Source: Cyclobacterium xiamenense (GTDB taxonomy: Bacteria > Bacteroidota > Bacteroidia > Cytophagales > Cyclobacteriaceae). From it: a stretch of DNA of 64,000 nt. Made by a program: the position numbers and the translations under genes. The notes beneath the pieces were generated by a model. It was given only the letters and a program-made list of their open reading frames with translations, made no database searches and was not told where the DNA came from. Numbering within the stretch: position 1 is the first letter of the stretch; every line of letters begins with the position of its first letter. The DNA lies in assembly GCF_009467825.1 (NCBI RefSeq), contig NZ_WIOK01000028.1:1-64000 (forward strand), in the 5' to 3' direction. Shown piece after piece: positions 16,335 to 25,681 of this stretch.

Positions 16335-18104
16335 ATGAAACGATATATCAATGCATACCTTATATTAACGCTGCTGTTTTTTACGACCACAGCTTGTAAC
16401 GAGGATTTTCTCGAGCCCCAGCCCCTGTCCTTTTTTACCACCGAAAACGTATTCGTAGACAGGGCTGGTTTTGAAGCGCTTTTGGTAACGATGCGCAAGG
16501 ACCTTACCCGGGAACAAACCGCGCAAAAAAACTTCATGGCCCACCAATGGGCGGCGTCTGAAGCCGGTGTTCCCTGGCTACAAATGGACTTTACAGCCCT
16601 TACCCCCAATTCCGACCGGTACCAGCAGTTCGTTACCCAGATCAACGATATCTTTGAAATGGTGAAGAATGCCAATGTGGCCATTACACGGATTGACGAT
16701 CTGGAATGGGCCGATCCGGAGGATCGAAACGAAGTCCTCGCAGAAGCCTATTGGCACCGTTCCTACTGGTATTACCGGTTGATCGGAAACTATGGGGATT
16801 TGCCCTTCTTAAAAGAAGAGGTGCGGGGAGTCCGGCTTGATTTTCAGACCCACAGTAGATGGGCCATTCTGGATCAGATTCAGTCAGACATGGAGTTTGC
16901 GGTGCAGCATTTGCCGGTTTCGGCTGCACCGGGGATACCGACCAAGGGAGCAGGGGATCACCTGCTCACCAAGATTTACCTGGCCAATATGGAATTCGAC
17001 AAGGCCATCGCTTCGGCAGACAGGGTTATCAATGGCCCCTATGCCCTGATGACCGACCGATTTGGCGTGGAGGCAGATGACCCTTCTAAAAACGTAATCT
17101 GGGATCTTCACCGACATGCGAATAAGAATAGCGGGCAAAATACCGAGACGATTTTGGCTTTCGTAGACAGGTGGGAAGCACCACCAACGGCACGGACCCC
17201 CGGCTTGTTTACCATGCGGGTGTACAACTGTTCCTGGTGGCATTCCTCCATCGGTAAAGACAAAGACGGCAACCGGGGGACCATCGATAGGGGACCGCTT
17301 TACGATTCGCTGGGAAGGGGCAATCCGGATGTGGCCTTAAGTGATTGGCACAGTTACGAGATTTGGGAAGAGGCCGGTTTTGATTATACCACCACCCCCG
17401 ATTTGCGAAGGGCCGATATTAACTGGTTTGACCGAGAGGAACTGTATTACAACAATCCTGCTTCCTCTCAATACATGGAACCATTCGACCCCGAAAACAT
17501 GGATATTCCTTCCGAATATTGGGCCAGGGTGTACCCGTCTCCTTTTTACAAAACCTATTCCCCGAACGCGCCAGATCAAACCAGCATTCCCATGGGAAGT
17601 AACGGGGACTGGTACATCTTTCGACTGGCAGAGACTTATCTCCTGAGAGCCGAAGCGTATTATTGGAAAGGCGATTTGGCCAGTGCCGCCACAGATATCA
17701 ATACCGTCCGGCAACGGGCCAATGCTCCCGCAATCGGCGCCAGTGAGGTGACCATCGATTTCATATTTGACGAAAGGGCCCGGGAGTTGTTTGCCGAAGA
17801 GCCCCGGCAAAACGAATTGAACCGGGTGTCTTACATCATGGCTGCCAGAAACGAGGGTGGATACAGCCTGGAAAGCCTCCACGAAAAGAACTGGTATTAT
17901 GATCGTGTAAGAACCTTGAATAACTTCTATGACCGTACCGATGAAATCATCCTCCTGGGTCAGCGGCCCCGAATCATGCCCTACCATTTTCAGTGGCCCA
18001 TCGACGACGACATGGTCAATTCCAATACCCTCGGAAGGATCAATCAAAACCTGGGATATACGGGTGCTGCCAATAATGTCCCTCCGCTGGAAGTGATCGA
18101 GTAG
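16335..18104 (+). CDS. SusD/RagB family nutrient-binding lipoprotein
   Basis: 589-residue outer-membrane lipoprotein that caps the SusC channel. Signal peptide with lipobox TTAC (Cys about 21), then NEDFLEPQP typical of SusD. Helical SusD core with a segment around LAEAYWHRSYWYYRLIGNYG and the C-terminal hallmark FRLAETYLLRAEAYYWKGD followed by INTVRQRANAP and FDERARELFAEE. The ATG at 16335 is chosen because the upstream start lies in the end of susC without a signal peptide. It is paired with the SusC gene, as always in these systems. Confidence 0.97.
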   Translation: MKRYINAYLILTLLFFTTTACNEDFLEPQPLSFFTTENVFVDRAGFEALLVTMRKDLTREQTAQKNFMAHQWAASEAGVPWLQMDFTALTPNSDRYQQFVTQINDIFEMVKNANVAITRIDDLEWADPEDRNEVLAEAYWHRSYWYYRLIGNYGDLPFLKEEVRGVRLDFQTHSRWAILDQIQSDMEFAVQHLPVSAAPGIPTKGAGDHLLTKIYLANMEFDKAIASADRVINGPYALMTDRFGVEADDPSKNVIWDLHRHANKNSGQNTETILAFVDRWEAPPTARTPGLFTMRVYNCSWWHSSIGKDKDGNRGTIDRGPLYDSLGRGNPDVALSDWHSYEIWEEAGFDYTTTPDLRRADINWFDREELYYNNPASSQYMEPFDPENMDIPSEYWARVYPSPFYKTYSPNAPDQTSIPMGSNGDWYIFRLAETYLLRAEAYYWKGDLASAATDINTVRQRANAPAIGASEVTIDFIFDERARELFAEEPRQNELNRVSYIMAARNEGGYSLESLHEKNWYYDRVRTLNNFYDRTDEIILLGQRPRIMPYHFQWPIDDDMVNSNTLGRINQNLGYTGAANNVPPLEVIE

Positions 18105-18129
18105 TAAAAACCAAGTAGCCCAATGGTCA

Positions 18130-18173
18130 TCCCCCACTGCCACGCGTCGGTTCGATCGGTAGGTAGTGGGGGA
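18130..18173. repeat. stem-loop between susD and the next hydrolase gene
   Basis: Arms 18130-18141 (TCCCCCACTGCC) and 18162-18173 (GGTAGTGGGGGA) pair over 12 positions with one G-T wobble; nine pairs are perfect. The 20-base loop contains a further small GATC-centred palindrome. No T-run follows, so it is more likely an mRNA-stability or partial-attenuation element that would keep susCD transcripts more abundant than the downstream genes. Confidence 0.55.
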
Positions 18174-18234
18174 TTCATCGGGTCTGGCCGCAGCGAATGC
18201 CTGCTGTCAACCCAGACCAGTTCATCAAGCAAAC

Positions 18235-19698
18235 ATGAAAAAAAACCGGACCATCGACCGAAGAAAATTTATCCAATCCCTTTCAACAAGCGCATTTGGA
18301 CTGGCATCGGTTCGCGTTTTTCCAAGCGAAAAAACGGCCTGGAACCGAGGGAAAAATGCTTTTGGACTATCGGGTAAATCAAACACATCCCATGATGCCG
18401 GATGGCAAATAGGCATCGGGAAGGCGGTCATTACCCCTACCAACGGTGTTTGGCTGGCTGGCTATGGCAGAAAACGAGTGGCCGACGGAAAAATACACGA
18501 TCTTTGGGCAAAGGTGATCGCGTTAAAAGACGCAGTTGGCCGGCGTGTGGTTCTGGTTACCACCGACCATATGGGTATGTCTAAAACCATTTACGAAAGG
18601 CTGTTCCGAGTGGTACAGCAAGAATTTGGATTGGCCCGGTCGGAGTTCATGCTAGCCTTTTCCCACAACCATTGCGGGCCTTGTCTGGAAGATGATTTGG
18701 TGGATTATTACCCCAGCGATGAAAAGCAGCGTGCGCAGGTGATCGAATACACCGGTTGGATGGAAAAGAAAGTGGTGGCTGCAGTAGCGGAAGCCCTGGC
18801 CAACTGGCAGGATTGCGCGCTGCTACATGGAGAAGGAACCTGTACCTTTGCGGTAAATAGGAGAGACAATAAGGAGGCGGAAGTTCCGGAAATGCTCGCC
18901 AAAGGCCTCCCGCTGAAAGGAGCGGTAGACCATTACGTGCCGGTTTTGGCAGCAAAAGCACCGGGAGGAGACTACCTGGCTGTTTTGTTTGGCTATGCAT
19001 GCCACCCTACCACCCTGGATTTCACTACCTGGTGTGGCGACTACCCCGGATTTGCCCAAATCAATTTGGAAGAAAACTACCCAGGCACCGCCGCCTTGTT
19101 TTTCAATGCATGTGGAGGGGATCAGAATCCGCTACCGCGAAGAAAGGTGGAGCTATGCAAAAAATACGGAGAAATGCTGTCCACTGCCGTGGAAGAAGTC
19201 CTGCGAACGAAAATGCAGTCCATTTCGCCCGTCCTATCGCCCGCCTTTAGCTACGTGGATTTGGCCTACGAGGAACTGGTTGATTTGGAGAAATTGAAAC
19301 CCATAGCCAGCGGTAGTCGCCCCTTGCAGGCGCGGTGGGCTAATCGCATGATAAAAAAAATTGAAGCCGGAGAAAAGTTTTCCAATCGCTATCCCTTTCC
19401 GGTGCAAGCCTGGAAGATGGGAAAAGAGTTGCTGTTTATCGGAATGGGAGGAGAGGCGGTGGTGGATTATTCCCTCCGGTTTAAGCAGGAGTTTCCCCAA
19501 CGGACCTGGGTGTGCGGGTATGCCAATTACATGGCCGCCTACATCCCCTCCAGACGTGTATGGGAGGAAGGGGGCTACGAGGGCGGTCCGCATCTCGATG
19601 AATACGGCCACCCGGCTTGGAGATGGAAGGGAGATATCGAAGACCGGATTACCGGAGCCGTCGCGAAAACTGTGAAGCAAACACAGGATACCGGTTGA
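18235..19698 (+). CDS. ceramidase-like (PF04734) hydrolase with Tat signal
   Basis: 487-residue PF04734 protein. The N-terminus has a twin-arginine motif (DRRKFIQSLSTSAFG), so it should be exported folded with its metal. Metal-site segments: FSHNHCGP, FGYACHPTTLD, GMGGEAVVDY and YANYMAAYIPSRR. Ceramidase Ser is replaced by Asn in GGDQNPLPRR. ATG 18235 is chosen because upstream residues lack signal character and the Tat motif follows directly. It is the first hydrolase after susCD and probably acts in the periplasm on what SusCD imports. True ceramidase activity is doubtful. Confidence 0.85.
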   Translation: MKKNRTIDRRKFIQSLSTSAFGLASVRVFPSEKTAWNRGKNAFGLSGKSNTSHDAGWQIGIGKAVITPTNGVWLAGYGRKRVADGKIHDLWAKVIALKDAVGRRVVLVTTDHMGMSKTIYERLFRVVQQEFGLARSEFMLAFSHNHCGPCLEDDLVDYYPSDEKQRAQVIEYTGWMEKKVVAAVAEALANWQDCALLHGEGTCTFAVNRRDNKEAEVPEMLAKGLPLKGAVDHYVPVLAAKAPGGDYLAVLFGYACHPTTLDFTTWCGDYPGFAQINLEENYPGTAALFFNACGGDQNPLPRRKVELCKKYGEMLSTAVEEVLRTKMQSISPVLSPAFSYVDLAYEELVDLEKLKPIASGSRPLQARWANRMIKKIEAGEKFSNRYPFPVQAWKMGKELLFIGMGGEAVVDYSLRFKQEFPQRTWVCGYANYMAAYIPSRRVWEEGGYEGGPHLDEYGHPAWRWKGDIEDRITGAVAKTVKQTQDTG

Positions 19699-19750
19699 GG
19701 CCGATCCTTTGCAGCGAATGCATTCGAAAACCAACGAAAAACCCAGCACT

Positions 19751-21151
19751 ATGAAATCAACGACTGATCGCTTAACCCTTTACTTTATCTGGGCACTCGG
19801 ATTTTTCGGGATCTGCCAGCCTGCTTTTTCACAGCAGTCCCCTTCCGGTTGGAGGGCCGCGGTGTCTTCCGTGTCCATTACACCGCAGGAATCCATGTGG
19901 ATGGCTGGATATGCCGCCAGGGACCACCCTTCGGAAGGTATACGGCACGATATCTGGGCAAAAGCCCTGGTATTGGAAGATCGTTCCGGAAATCTGGCGG
20001 TACTTGTCACCACCGATCTGGTGGGTATACGGCAGGAACTTTCCCGTAGAATACGTGATCGGCTAATGGGGGAGTACGGATTGTCCAGGCAACAGGTGAT
20101 CCTGAATAGTTCCCATACCCATACCGGACCCGAAACCGATTACGCCAGGTATCAATTCCAACTGGATCCGGTGCAATTGGATAAAATCAAAAGGTATGCG
20201 GAAGATCTGGAGGAAAAAATCGTTGCCTTGGTAGGCCAGACCCTACAATCGCTGGAACCGGTTCACCTGTACGCCCAAAACGGTGTGACTCGTTTTCAGG
20301 TAAATCGGAGAAATAATAAGGAGGCCAGCCTGGTACATCAGGCGGAATTGAATGGTCCAAATGACTACGCCGTACCGGTATTGAAAATAGCGAACCAGAA
20401 GGGTGAAATGGTGGGCCTGGTTTTCGGTTATGCCTGTCATCCGACTGTATTGGCGGACTATTACATTTCAGGAGATTATGCCGGCTTTGCCCAGATGGAA
20501 TTGGAAAAGCAGTATCCTGGAACCACCGCGCTCTTCTTTCAGGGCGCAGGTGCCGACCAGAACCCCCTGCCCCGACGGACCGTTCCCCTGGCCCAACAAT
20601 ACGGTAAGGAATTGGCCGCTGCGGTAGAACGGGTGCTTCACGAAGAAATGAGACCATTGGAAAGTGAATTGGCCACGGCTTATACTGAAATTGAGCTGAC
20701 GTTTGCCAAACCTTCCCCCAGCCGGGAGGAATTGCTGGACATTACGAGTGAAAACTCCGGATATCCCGAATACCTGAAGCAAAATGCGAAAGTCTTAATC
20801 GCCAAACTGGATAATGGGGAATCGTTGATCACGTCCTATCCCTATCCGGTCCAGGTTTGGAAATTGGGAGACCAGCCCCTTTTCTCTTTTGGCGGGGAAT
20901 TGTTGGTCGGATACGCCCTGGCATTGAAACAGTTGTTTGGCCCGGATACCTTTGTTATGGGGTATTCCAACGATGTCATGGCCTATATCCCTACCAAGAC
21001 CGTGTTAAAGGAAGGGGGTTACGAGGGGACGCGCTCGCCCATCTTTACCACTCCCTGGGCCTTCGATATTGAAGAACGGATCCTGTCGGAGGCAGTAAAG
21101 TTGGCAGTAAACATCGGGATAAAGGCGAAGGAGTATCCTTTGATTCAATAG
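19751..21151 (+). CDS. ceramidase-like (PF04734) hydrolase, Sec-secreted
   Basis: 466-residue PF04734 paralogue with a Sec signal peptide (cleavage near AFSQQ). It keeps NSSHTHTGP, FGYACHPTVL, SFGGELLVGY and YSNDVMAYIPTKT, the inferred zinc ligands, and has AGADQNPLPRR where ceramidases carry GDVSPN, so Asn replaces the nucleophile Ser. It is closely similar to the paralogues at 27450 and 61905 and less so to 18235. It lies 52 bases after the Tat-exported paralogue in the same direction, probably one transcript. Confidence 0.86.
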   Translation: MKSTTDRLTLYFIWALGFFGICQPAFSQQSPSGWRAAVSSVSITPQESMWMAGYAARDHPSEGIRHDIWAKALVLEDRSGNLAVLVTTDLVGIRQELSRRIRDRLMGEYGLSRQQVILNSSHTHTGPETDYARYQFQLDPVQLDKIKRYAEDLEEKIVALVGQTLQSLEPVHLYAQNGVTRFQVNRRNNKEASLVHQAELNGPNDYAVPVLKIANQKGEMVGLVFGYACHPTVLADYYISGDYAGFAQMELEKQYPGTTALFFQGAGADQNPLPRRTVPLAQQYGKELAAAVERVLHEEMRPLESELATAYTEIELTFAKPSPSREELLDITSENSGYPEYLKQNAKVLIAKLDNGESLITSYPYPVQVWKLGDQPLFSFGGELLVGYALALKQLFGPDTFVMGYSNDVMAYIPTKTVLKEGGYEGTRSPIFTTPWAFDIEERILSEAVKLAVNIGIKAKEYPLIQ

Positions 21152-21155
21152 GTGT

Positions 21156-21173
21156 CCACCCGGCTATGGGTGG
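21156..21173. repeat. short hairpin after PF04734 gene
   Basis: CCACCC (21156-21161) and GGGTGG (21168-21173) form a six-pair stem with a six-base loop, five bases after the stop codon. No T-run follows. It may mark the end of the susCD-hydrolase transcript weakly or protect its 3' end. Confidence 0.4.
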
Positions 21174-21423
21174 GGAATTCGATCCTTGCCGGTTCTACTT
21201 GTTTTTGGTCGTTCCAATTAACCGATGGCCGCTATCTCATTCAGGAGATTCTGGGTAAAAGGAGTTTACCAAGGCATAGCTACCCAACAGGCTTTTGGAT
21301 TCGCTTTGCATGAAAATAACCAGTAATACCGCTTATTTCACTGAAATTAACCCTGTAGTGATCGAGATTGAGTAGTCGTCCGACAGGGATCGGATGATCG
21401 GTTAAATGAATTAGTTGTATCCC

Positions 21424-24090
21424 ATGACAAAAGTGCCTAAAAATCGACGAGAATTTTTAAAGCAGGCTTCGGTATGGAGCATGGGGATGTATCTTGGCGA
21501 GCCACTGTTTTCTGAGCGCATGCCCCGGATACCGCATGGCTCCCCTGCCGATCCTCTTTTAGATTGGTCCGACTGGAAGAAATACAGGACTTCGGTTCAA
21601 CACCCCTGTCTGACCATTAAGGAGCAAAATGTCGCCAATGCAAAGGAAAACATCCGAAAGTATGATTGGGCGAAGGTACACGGTACAAGGATTCAGGATG
21701 TTATAGAGAATCACGTAGGACTGATTACGGATGATTTTTTGGAAATGATGATCGAAGAGACCACACCGGGGGACCCACTGTGGACGCCTTGTCCTTCTTG
21801 CAGAGAGAAAGGAATGCCGGTCCATCCCCATGGTTTGTGGCACTGGGATGTGGCCTTGCCCCAACAGATAACCTGTACGGAATGTGGCGAGATTTTTCCA
21901 AATAGTAGATATCCCGAGAACATTGTCTTAAAAACCAACTGGGGCAAACCACAAACGATCAAATTCTACGGGGGAGAACCGTTTCCGGTTTTTGGGTATA
22001 AAGAAGGCAGACCTGCTTTCAGTGCGAATATACGATCCCGGAAGGTTCAATGGATAGCAGGGTTTAGCAAGACGCTGGCGGAGGGTTTTCAGCTTTTTGG
22101 AAATCTGGAATATGCGTTGGCTTGTCGTAGAATCTTGCTTCGCCTTGCGCATTGCTATCCAAATTGGCTGGTTCATGTAGGATACGGTGAATATGCAGAC
22201 ATCGATCCGAAGATAGCGGCCATGACCATCAATAATCTGCCCAGGCCTGAATTGTGTCCTCCCCCGAATAAGCCTGACCACAGTCTTTGGACCGGATATT
22301 GGAGTGCCGGAAGGGCGAGCGGTGTAGGTTTGGAATCAGATTTTATACGAAAAACAGTCGCTGCCTATGATCTTACCTGCAACGCAGGCTATCCGGATGG
22401 TAGCCCTGTGTATTCCACTGCTGAAAAAACAGCTATTGAAAGGGATTTATTACTGGAAAGTACGCTTCTGTTGGTCGGAGACAAAGGATTGAATAACAAA
22501 TCGGTAAGCAACCGGACTGCGGTGGCTTTGGTGGGAAGGTGTTTGGGACATCCGGGCTTGTTCAGGTTTGGACTGGAGGGATTCAAAAAGACGGTAGATG
22601 AATGGTTTTTACCTGACGGTGCCACTAGCGAATCGCCTTTCTACGGCCTGATGACCTTGGGGGGGATTTGGGATATGGCCCAGGCTTCCCTTGGCTATTC
22701 GGATCCAGCAGGTTTCAGGGATAATGAAGGAACGCGCATGGATGATCTAAACCTTTATCGTGACACCAACTATCACCGTGTTTGGGAAGCTTTTTTTAAT
22801 GGCTTGCAGGGGGATTTAGCTTACCCGCCCTATGCTGATTCATTTACCACCACGGGACTTGACGTGGCTTATGTAGAGCTAATGGTAGCCAACTACCCGG
22901 AGAAGGCTTCCTACCGATCCCTTTTGAAAGCATTGTGTACACCAACGCTCTCTCTCCATAGCGGATCGCCTTTATTTACTAATTCGTTCAATACCACTAC
23001 GGTAGATCCTGTTCTTACCTTGCCGTATGATCTTACCAAACCCAACGGATCTTCTTCTTTTTCCCTTTACTACCGCATCCCTGGTCTTGAGCGAAGGGCC
23101 GATGACGCGTTGAATTTACCAGATTGGTGCCCTCCTCACCTTCGGATAGGGCATTTGCGGTCCGGGAAGGACGGCAGAGAAAGTTTACTGTTGCTAAGTG
23201 CAAGCCATTGGGGAATTCACCATGAACAAGACAGCCTAAACCTTTACTACTGGAAAAAGGGAAAAGAATTGCTCTCGGACCTGGGTTATTTATGGGACCA
23301 TCCCAAGAAATCTCAAAACATACGGACCCTGGCACATAACACAGTAGTCCTGAACGAAAAAGACCAGATCAAAGCGGGTAGGGGAGGTGAACCAGTGCAT
23401 TACAAAGTCTTTGAAAAAATAAAGATAATGGAGATGGCTTCCTCGGCATATGTCGAAGTAAGTACCTACAAGCGTACTTCTGTATTGGTTGATCACGGAA
23501 ACGGTCATAATTATGCGGTAGATTTTTTCCGGGTAGCGGGTGGGGAAATTCAGGATTACGTGTTTCATGCTACCGGAGAGATTCACGAAATAAATGGCAT
23601 ACCGACAAGCTCCTGGAAAGAATCCTCCATTTACGACTTTTCAGAAGTGAAAACCGCTGAGGGAAATCACGTATGGGTTACCAAATGGAAAGCTGGGGCC
23701 GATTTAACGGTCGCGGCCTGGTCGGTGGGACAGCTCGGAGAGAGGGTATTCCTTGCCAACGGTTGGGGCCAGCGGGACTGGAAGAATGCAGATATTGGTG
23801 CGACCATCCCCTACATTGTCCGAAGGACAAAAGGAAAAGGCCTCAAGACGTTTATGTCAGTTTTTGAGGGCTTTGAAGGAAACCTGCCCTTCGTGAAAAA
23901 TGTAACCTGCCTGGAGGGATCGGGCATCATCGCCATCGATACCCTCGACGGCAGGGACTATATCATGTCCTGTGATGATTCCGGTGCATTAGCATTTGAG
24001 ACGGCGAAGGGGATTCAAGTCCTCACTGGCCATTTTGCCGCCGCGTCGGTTCGAAATGATCAACTGGTCTGGATGGAATCCATTGACTAA
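21424..24090 (+). CDS. heparinase II/III-like protein, Tat-exported
   Basis: 888-residue probable polysaccharide lyase or related enzyme. The N-terminus has NRREFLKQASVWS, a Tat-like signal. An alpha/alpha-toroid follows, and the C-terminal beta-sandwich carries the heparinase II/III hallmark LAHNTVVLNEKDQ and later HYAVDFFRV-like segments. Two Cys pairs (Cys123/126 and Cys151/154, CPSC and CTEC) suggest a small zinc-binding loop. ATG 21424 is preferred over TTG 21415. It heads the second part of the island, with 270 bases upstream for a promoter. It may cleave uronic-acid glycans; the substrate is unknown. Confidence 0.78.
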   Translation: MTKVPKNRREFLKQASVWSMGMYLGEPLFSERMPRIPHGSPADPLLDWSDWKKYRTSVQHPCLTIKEQNVANAKENIRKYDWAKVHGTRIQDVIENHVGLITDDFLEMMIEETTPGDPLWTPCPSCREKGMPVHPHGLWHWDVALPQQITCTECGEIFPNSRYPENIVLKTNWGKPQTIKFYGGEPFPVFGYKEGRPAFSANIRSRKVQWIAGFSKTLAEGFQLFGNLEYALACRRILLRLAHCYPNWLVHVGYGEYADIDPKIAAMTINNLPRPELCPPPNKPDHSLWTGYWSAGRASGVGLESDFIRKTVAAYDLTCNAGYPDGSPVYSTAEKTAIERDLLLESTLLLVGDKGLNNKSVSNRTAVALVGRCLGHPGLFRFGLEGFKKTVDEWFLPDGATSESPFYGLMTLGGIWDMAQASLGYSDPAGFRDNEGTRMDDLNLYRDTNYHRVWEAFFNGLQGDLAYPPYADSFTTTGLDVAYVELMVANYPEKASYRSLLKALCTPTLSLHSGSPLFTNSFNTTTVDPVLTLPYDLTKPNGSSSFSLYYRIPGLERRADDALNLPDWCPPHLRIGHLRSGKDGRESLLLLSASHWGIHHEQDSLNLYYWKKGKELLSDLGYLWDHPKKSQNIRTLAHNTVVLNEKDQIKAGRGGEPVHYKVFEKIKIMEMASSAYVEVSTYKRTSVLVDHGNGHNYAVDFFRVAGGEIQDYVFHATGEIHEINGIPTSSWKESSIYDFSEVKTAEGNHVWVTKWKAGADLTVAAWSVGQLGERVFLANGWGQRDWKNADIGATIPYIVRRTKGKGLKTFMSVFEGFEGNLPFVKNVTCLEGSGIIAIDTLDGRDYIMSCDDSGALAFETAKGIQVLTGHFAAASVRNDQLVWMESID

Positions 24091-24176
24091 GTGCAGGGTA
24101 AACCGAAGGTTTGGTCACGTTGAGAGGAACACGATGGACTATTTTCGTCAAAAGGATACTAAAACCGATAGAAACT

Positions 24177-25520
24177 ATGAATTGCCACCTAGACCGAAGA
24201 AAATTTCTAAGCGCCATGACTTTGGCTAGTGCCGGAGTTACCCTCGGAGGACCTGCTTTTGCGTACCTCCCAAGTGAAAATAAGAAGCCGGCTCTCTTGG
24301 GCGGGCCCAAGGCACACCCGGATCAGTTTCCGAGATGGCCTGTTGCTGGAAAGAGTGATGAGCAGGGGCTGGTTGACGTTTTGAGAAGCAAAAAATGGGG
24401 TAGATTAAGTGGAAATTCGGTGGCTACTTTTGAAAATAAATTCAAGGAATTGACTGGTGCCAAACACTGCTTAGGGGTTTCCAGCGGGACAAACGCCCTG
24501 TACACTTCTTTGGGAGTGTTGGATATTGGTCCAGGGGATGAAGTAATCATTCCGGTATACACCTTCATTGCCACCTATAACGTTGTTGTGTTGAATTACG
24601 CGTTACCGCGATTTGTGGACACCGACTTAGAGAGTTTTCAAATTGACGCCACTAAAATCGAGCAGGCAATATCTCGAAATACCAGACTTATTATGCCCGT
24701 CCACATTGGAGGATCTCCGGCGGATATGGACACGGTCATGGAAATTGCAGGCAGACACGATATTCCAGTCATCGAGGATGCTTGTCAGGCACATTTGGCT
24801 GAGTGGAAGGGACAAAAAGTGGGGACGATTGGAATGGCCGGCGCATTCAGTTTTCAATCGAGTAAAAACCTAAATTCAGGAGAAGGCGGCGCGGTTCTAT
24901 CCAATGATGATGCGTTCGCAAGGAACGCGTTTAATTTCCAGAATCAGAGCCGCGGAACCGATTCGGATTCAAGTACCTATCGATCCACAAGGGGGTCGAA
25001 TCTGAGGATGACAGAGTTTCAGGGTAATTTATTGACGACACAAATGGACATGTTGTCGAGTCAGGCCAGGACACGTTCGCAGAATGCAACGTATCTTACG
25101 GAGTTGTTACGTGAAATACCCGGGATTTATCCAGCAAAATTGTATTCGGGTGTAACCGAAAGTGCCTATCATCTCTACATGTTCCGATACGACAAGCGTG
25201 AATTTGCTGACATGCCGCGATCGAGGTTTTTGCAAGCGCTGGCTGCGGAAGGTGTTCCTTGTTCCGGCGGGTATCGAAGTATGAATAAAGAAGATTACGT
25301 GCAGCGCTTGGCAAAAAACAGGCACTATTTGAAGCTATATGGTGAAAAAGCCATGCAGGAATGGGTTGAAACCTCTAGTTGTCCCCAGAACGATTTACTT
25401 TGTGAGCAGGCAGTATGGTTTACGCAATACATGTTACTCGGAACCAAAAATGATATGGAGCAAATCGCGGAGGCTCTGGTAAAAATAAGAAACCATGCCG
25501 GAGAATTGGTTAAATCCTGA
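24177..25520 (+). CDS. DegT/DnrJ/EryC1/StrS family aminotransferase with Tat signal
   Basis: 447-residue PLP-fold protein of the sugar aminotransferase family. The fold's features are complete: SSGTNAL phosphate-binding region, YTFIATYN, IEDACQAH (Asp201 to the PLP ring N) and FSFQSSKNLNSGEGG with the Schiff-base Lys230. Unusually, the protein begins NCHLDRRKFLSAMTLASAG, a convincing twin-arginine signal, so a cofactor-loaded enzyme is exported. Most family members are cytosolic and make amino sugars; an exported one might instead act on imported sugars. It lies between the heparinase-like and amidohydrolase genes. Confidence 0.86.
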   Translation: MNCHLDRRKFLSAMTLASAGVTLGGPAFAYLPSENKKPALLGGPKAHPDQFPRWPVAGKSDEQGLVDVLRSKKWGRLSGNSVATFENKFKELTGAKHCLGVSSGTNALYTSLGVLDIGPGDEVIIPVYTFIATYNVVVLNYALPRFVDTDLESFQIDATKIEQAISRNTRLIMPVHIGGSPADMDTVMEIAGRHDIPVIEDACQAHLAEWKGQKVGTIGMAGAFSFQSSKNLNSGEGGAVLSNDDAFARNAFNFQNQSRGTDSDSSTYRSTRGSNLRMTEFQGNLLTTQMDMLSSQARTRSQNATYLTELLREIPGIYPAKLYSGVTESAYHLYMFRYDKREFADMPRSRFLQALAAEGVPCSGGYRSMNKEDYVQRLAKNRHYLKLYGEKAMQEWVETSSCPQNDLLCEQAVWFTQYMLLGTKNDMEQIAEALVKIRNHAGELVKS

Positions 25521-25681
25521 TCCCTGAAAAGGGGAAAAGGAAATGAATGACTACTGTATGAAAGGAAGTTTTCGTTTGGCATGTACGAGGATAATGAATC
25601 GAAAGACAATGTCTGGCTTTGCTTTTCAAAACAACTGTCCAGGAGGATTGAACTCTTTTCTTGCGTTAAATAGAAACGGTT

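Noticed and set aside
21415-21423. Alternative TTG start of the heparinase-like gene
   Set aside because: ATG 21424 directly precedes the Tat-like signal; the extra residues add nothing.
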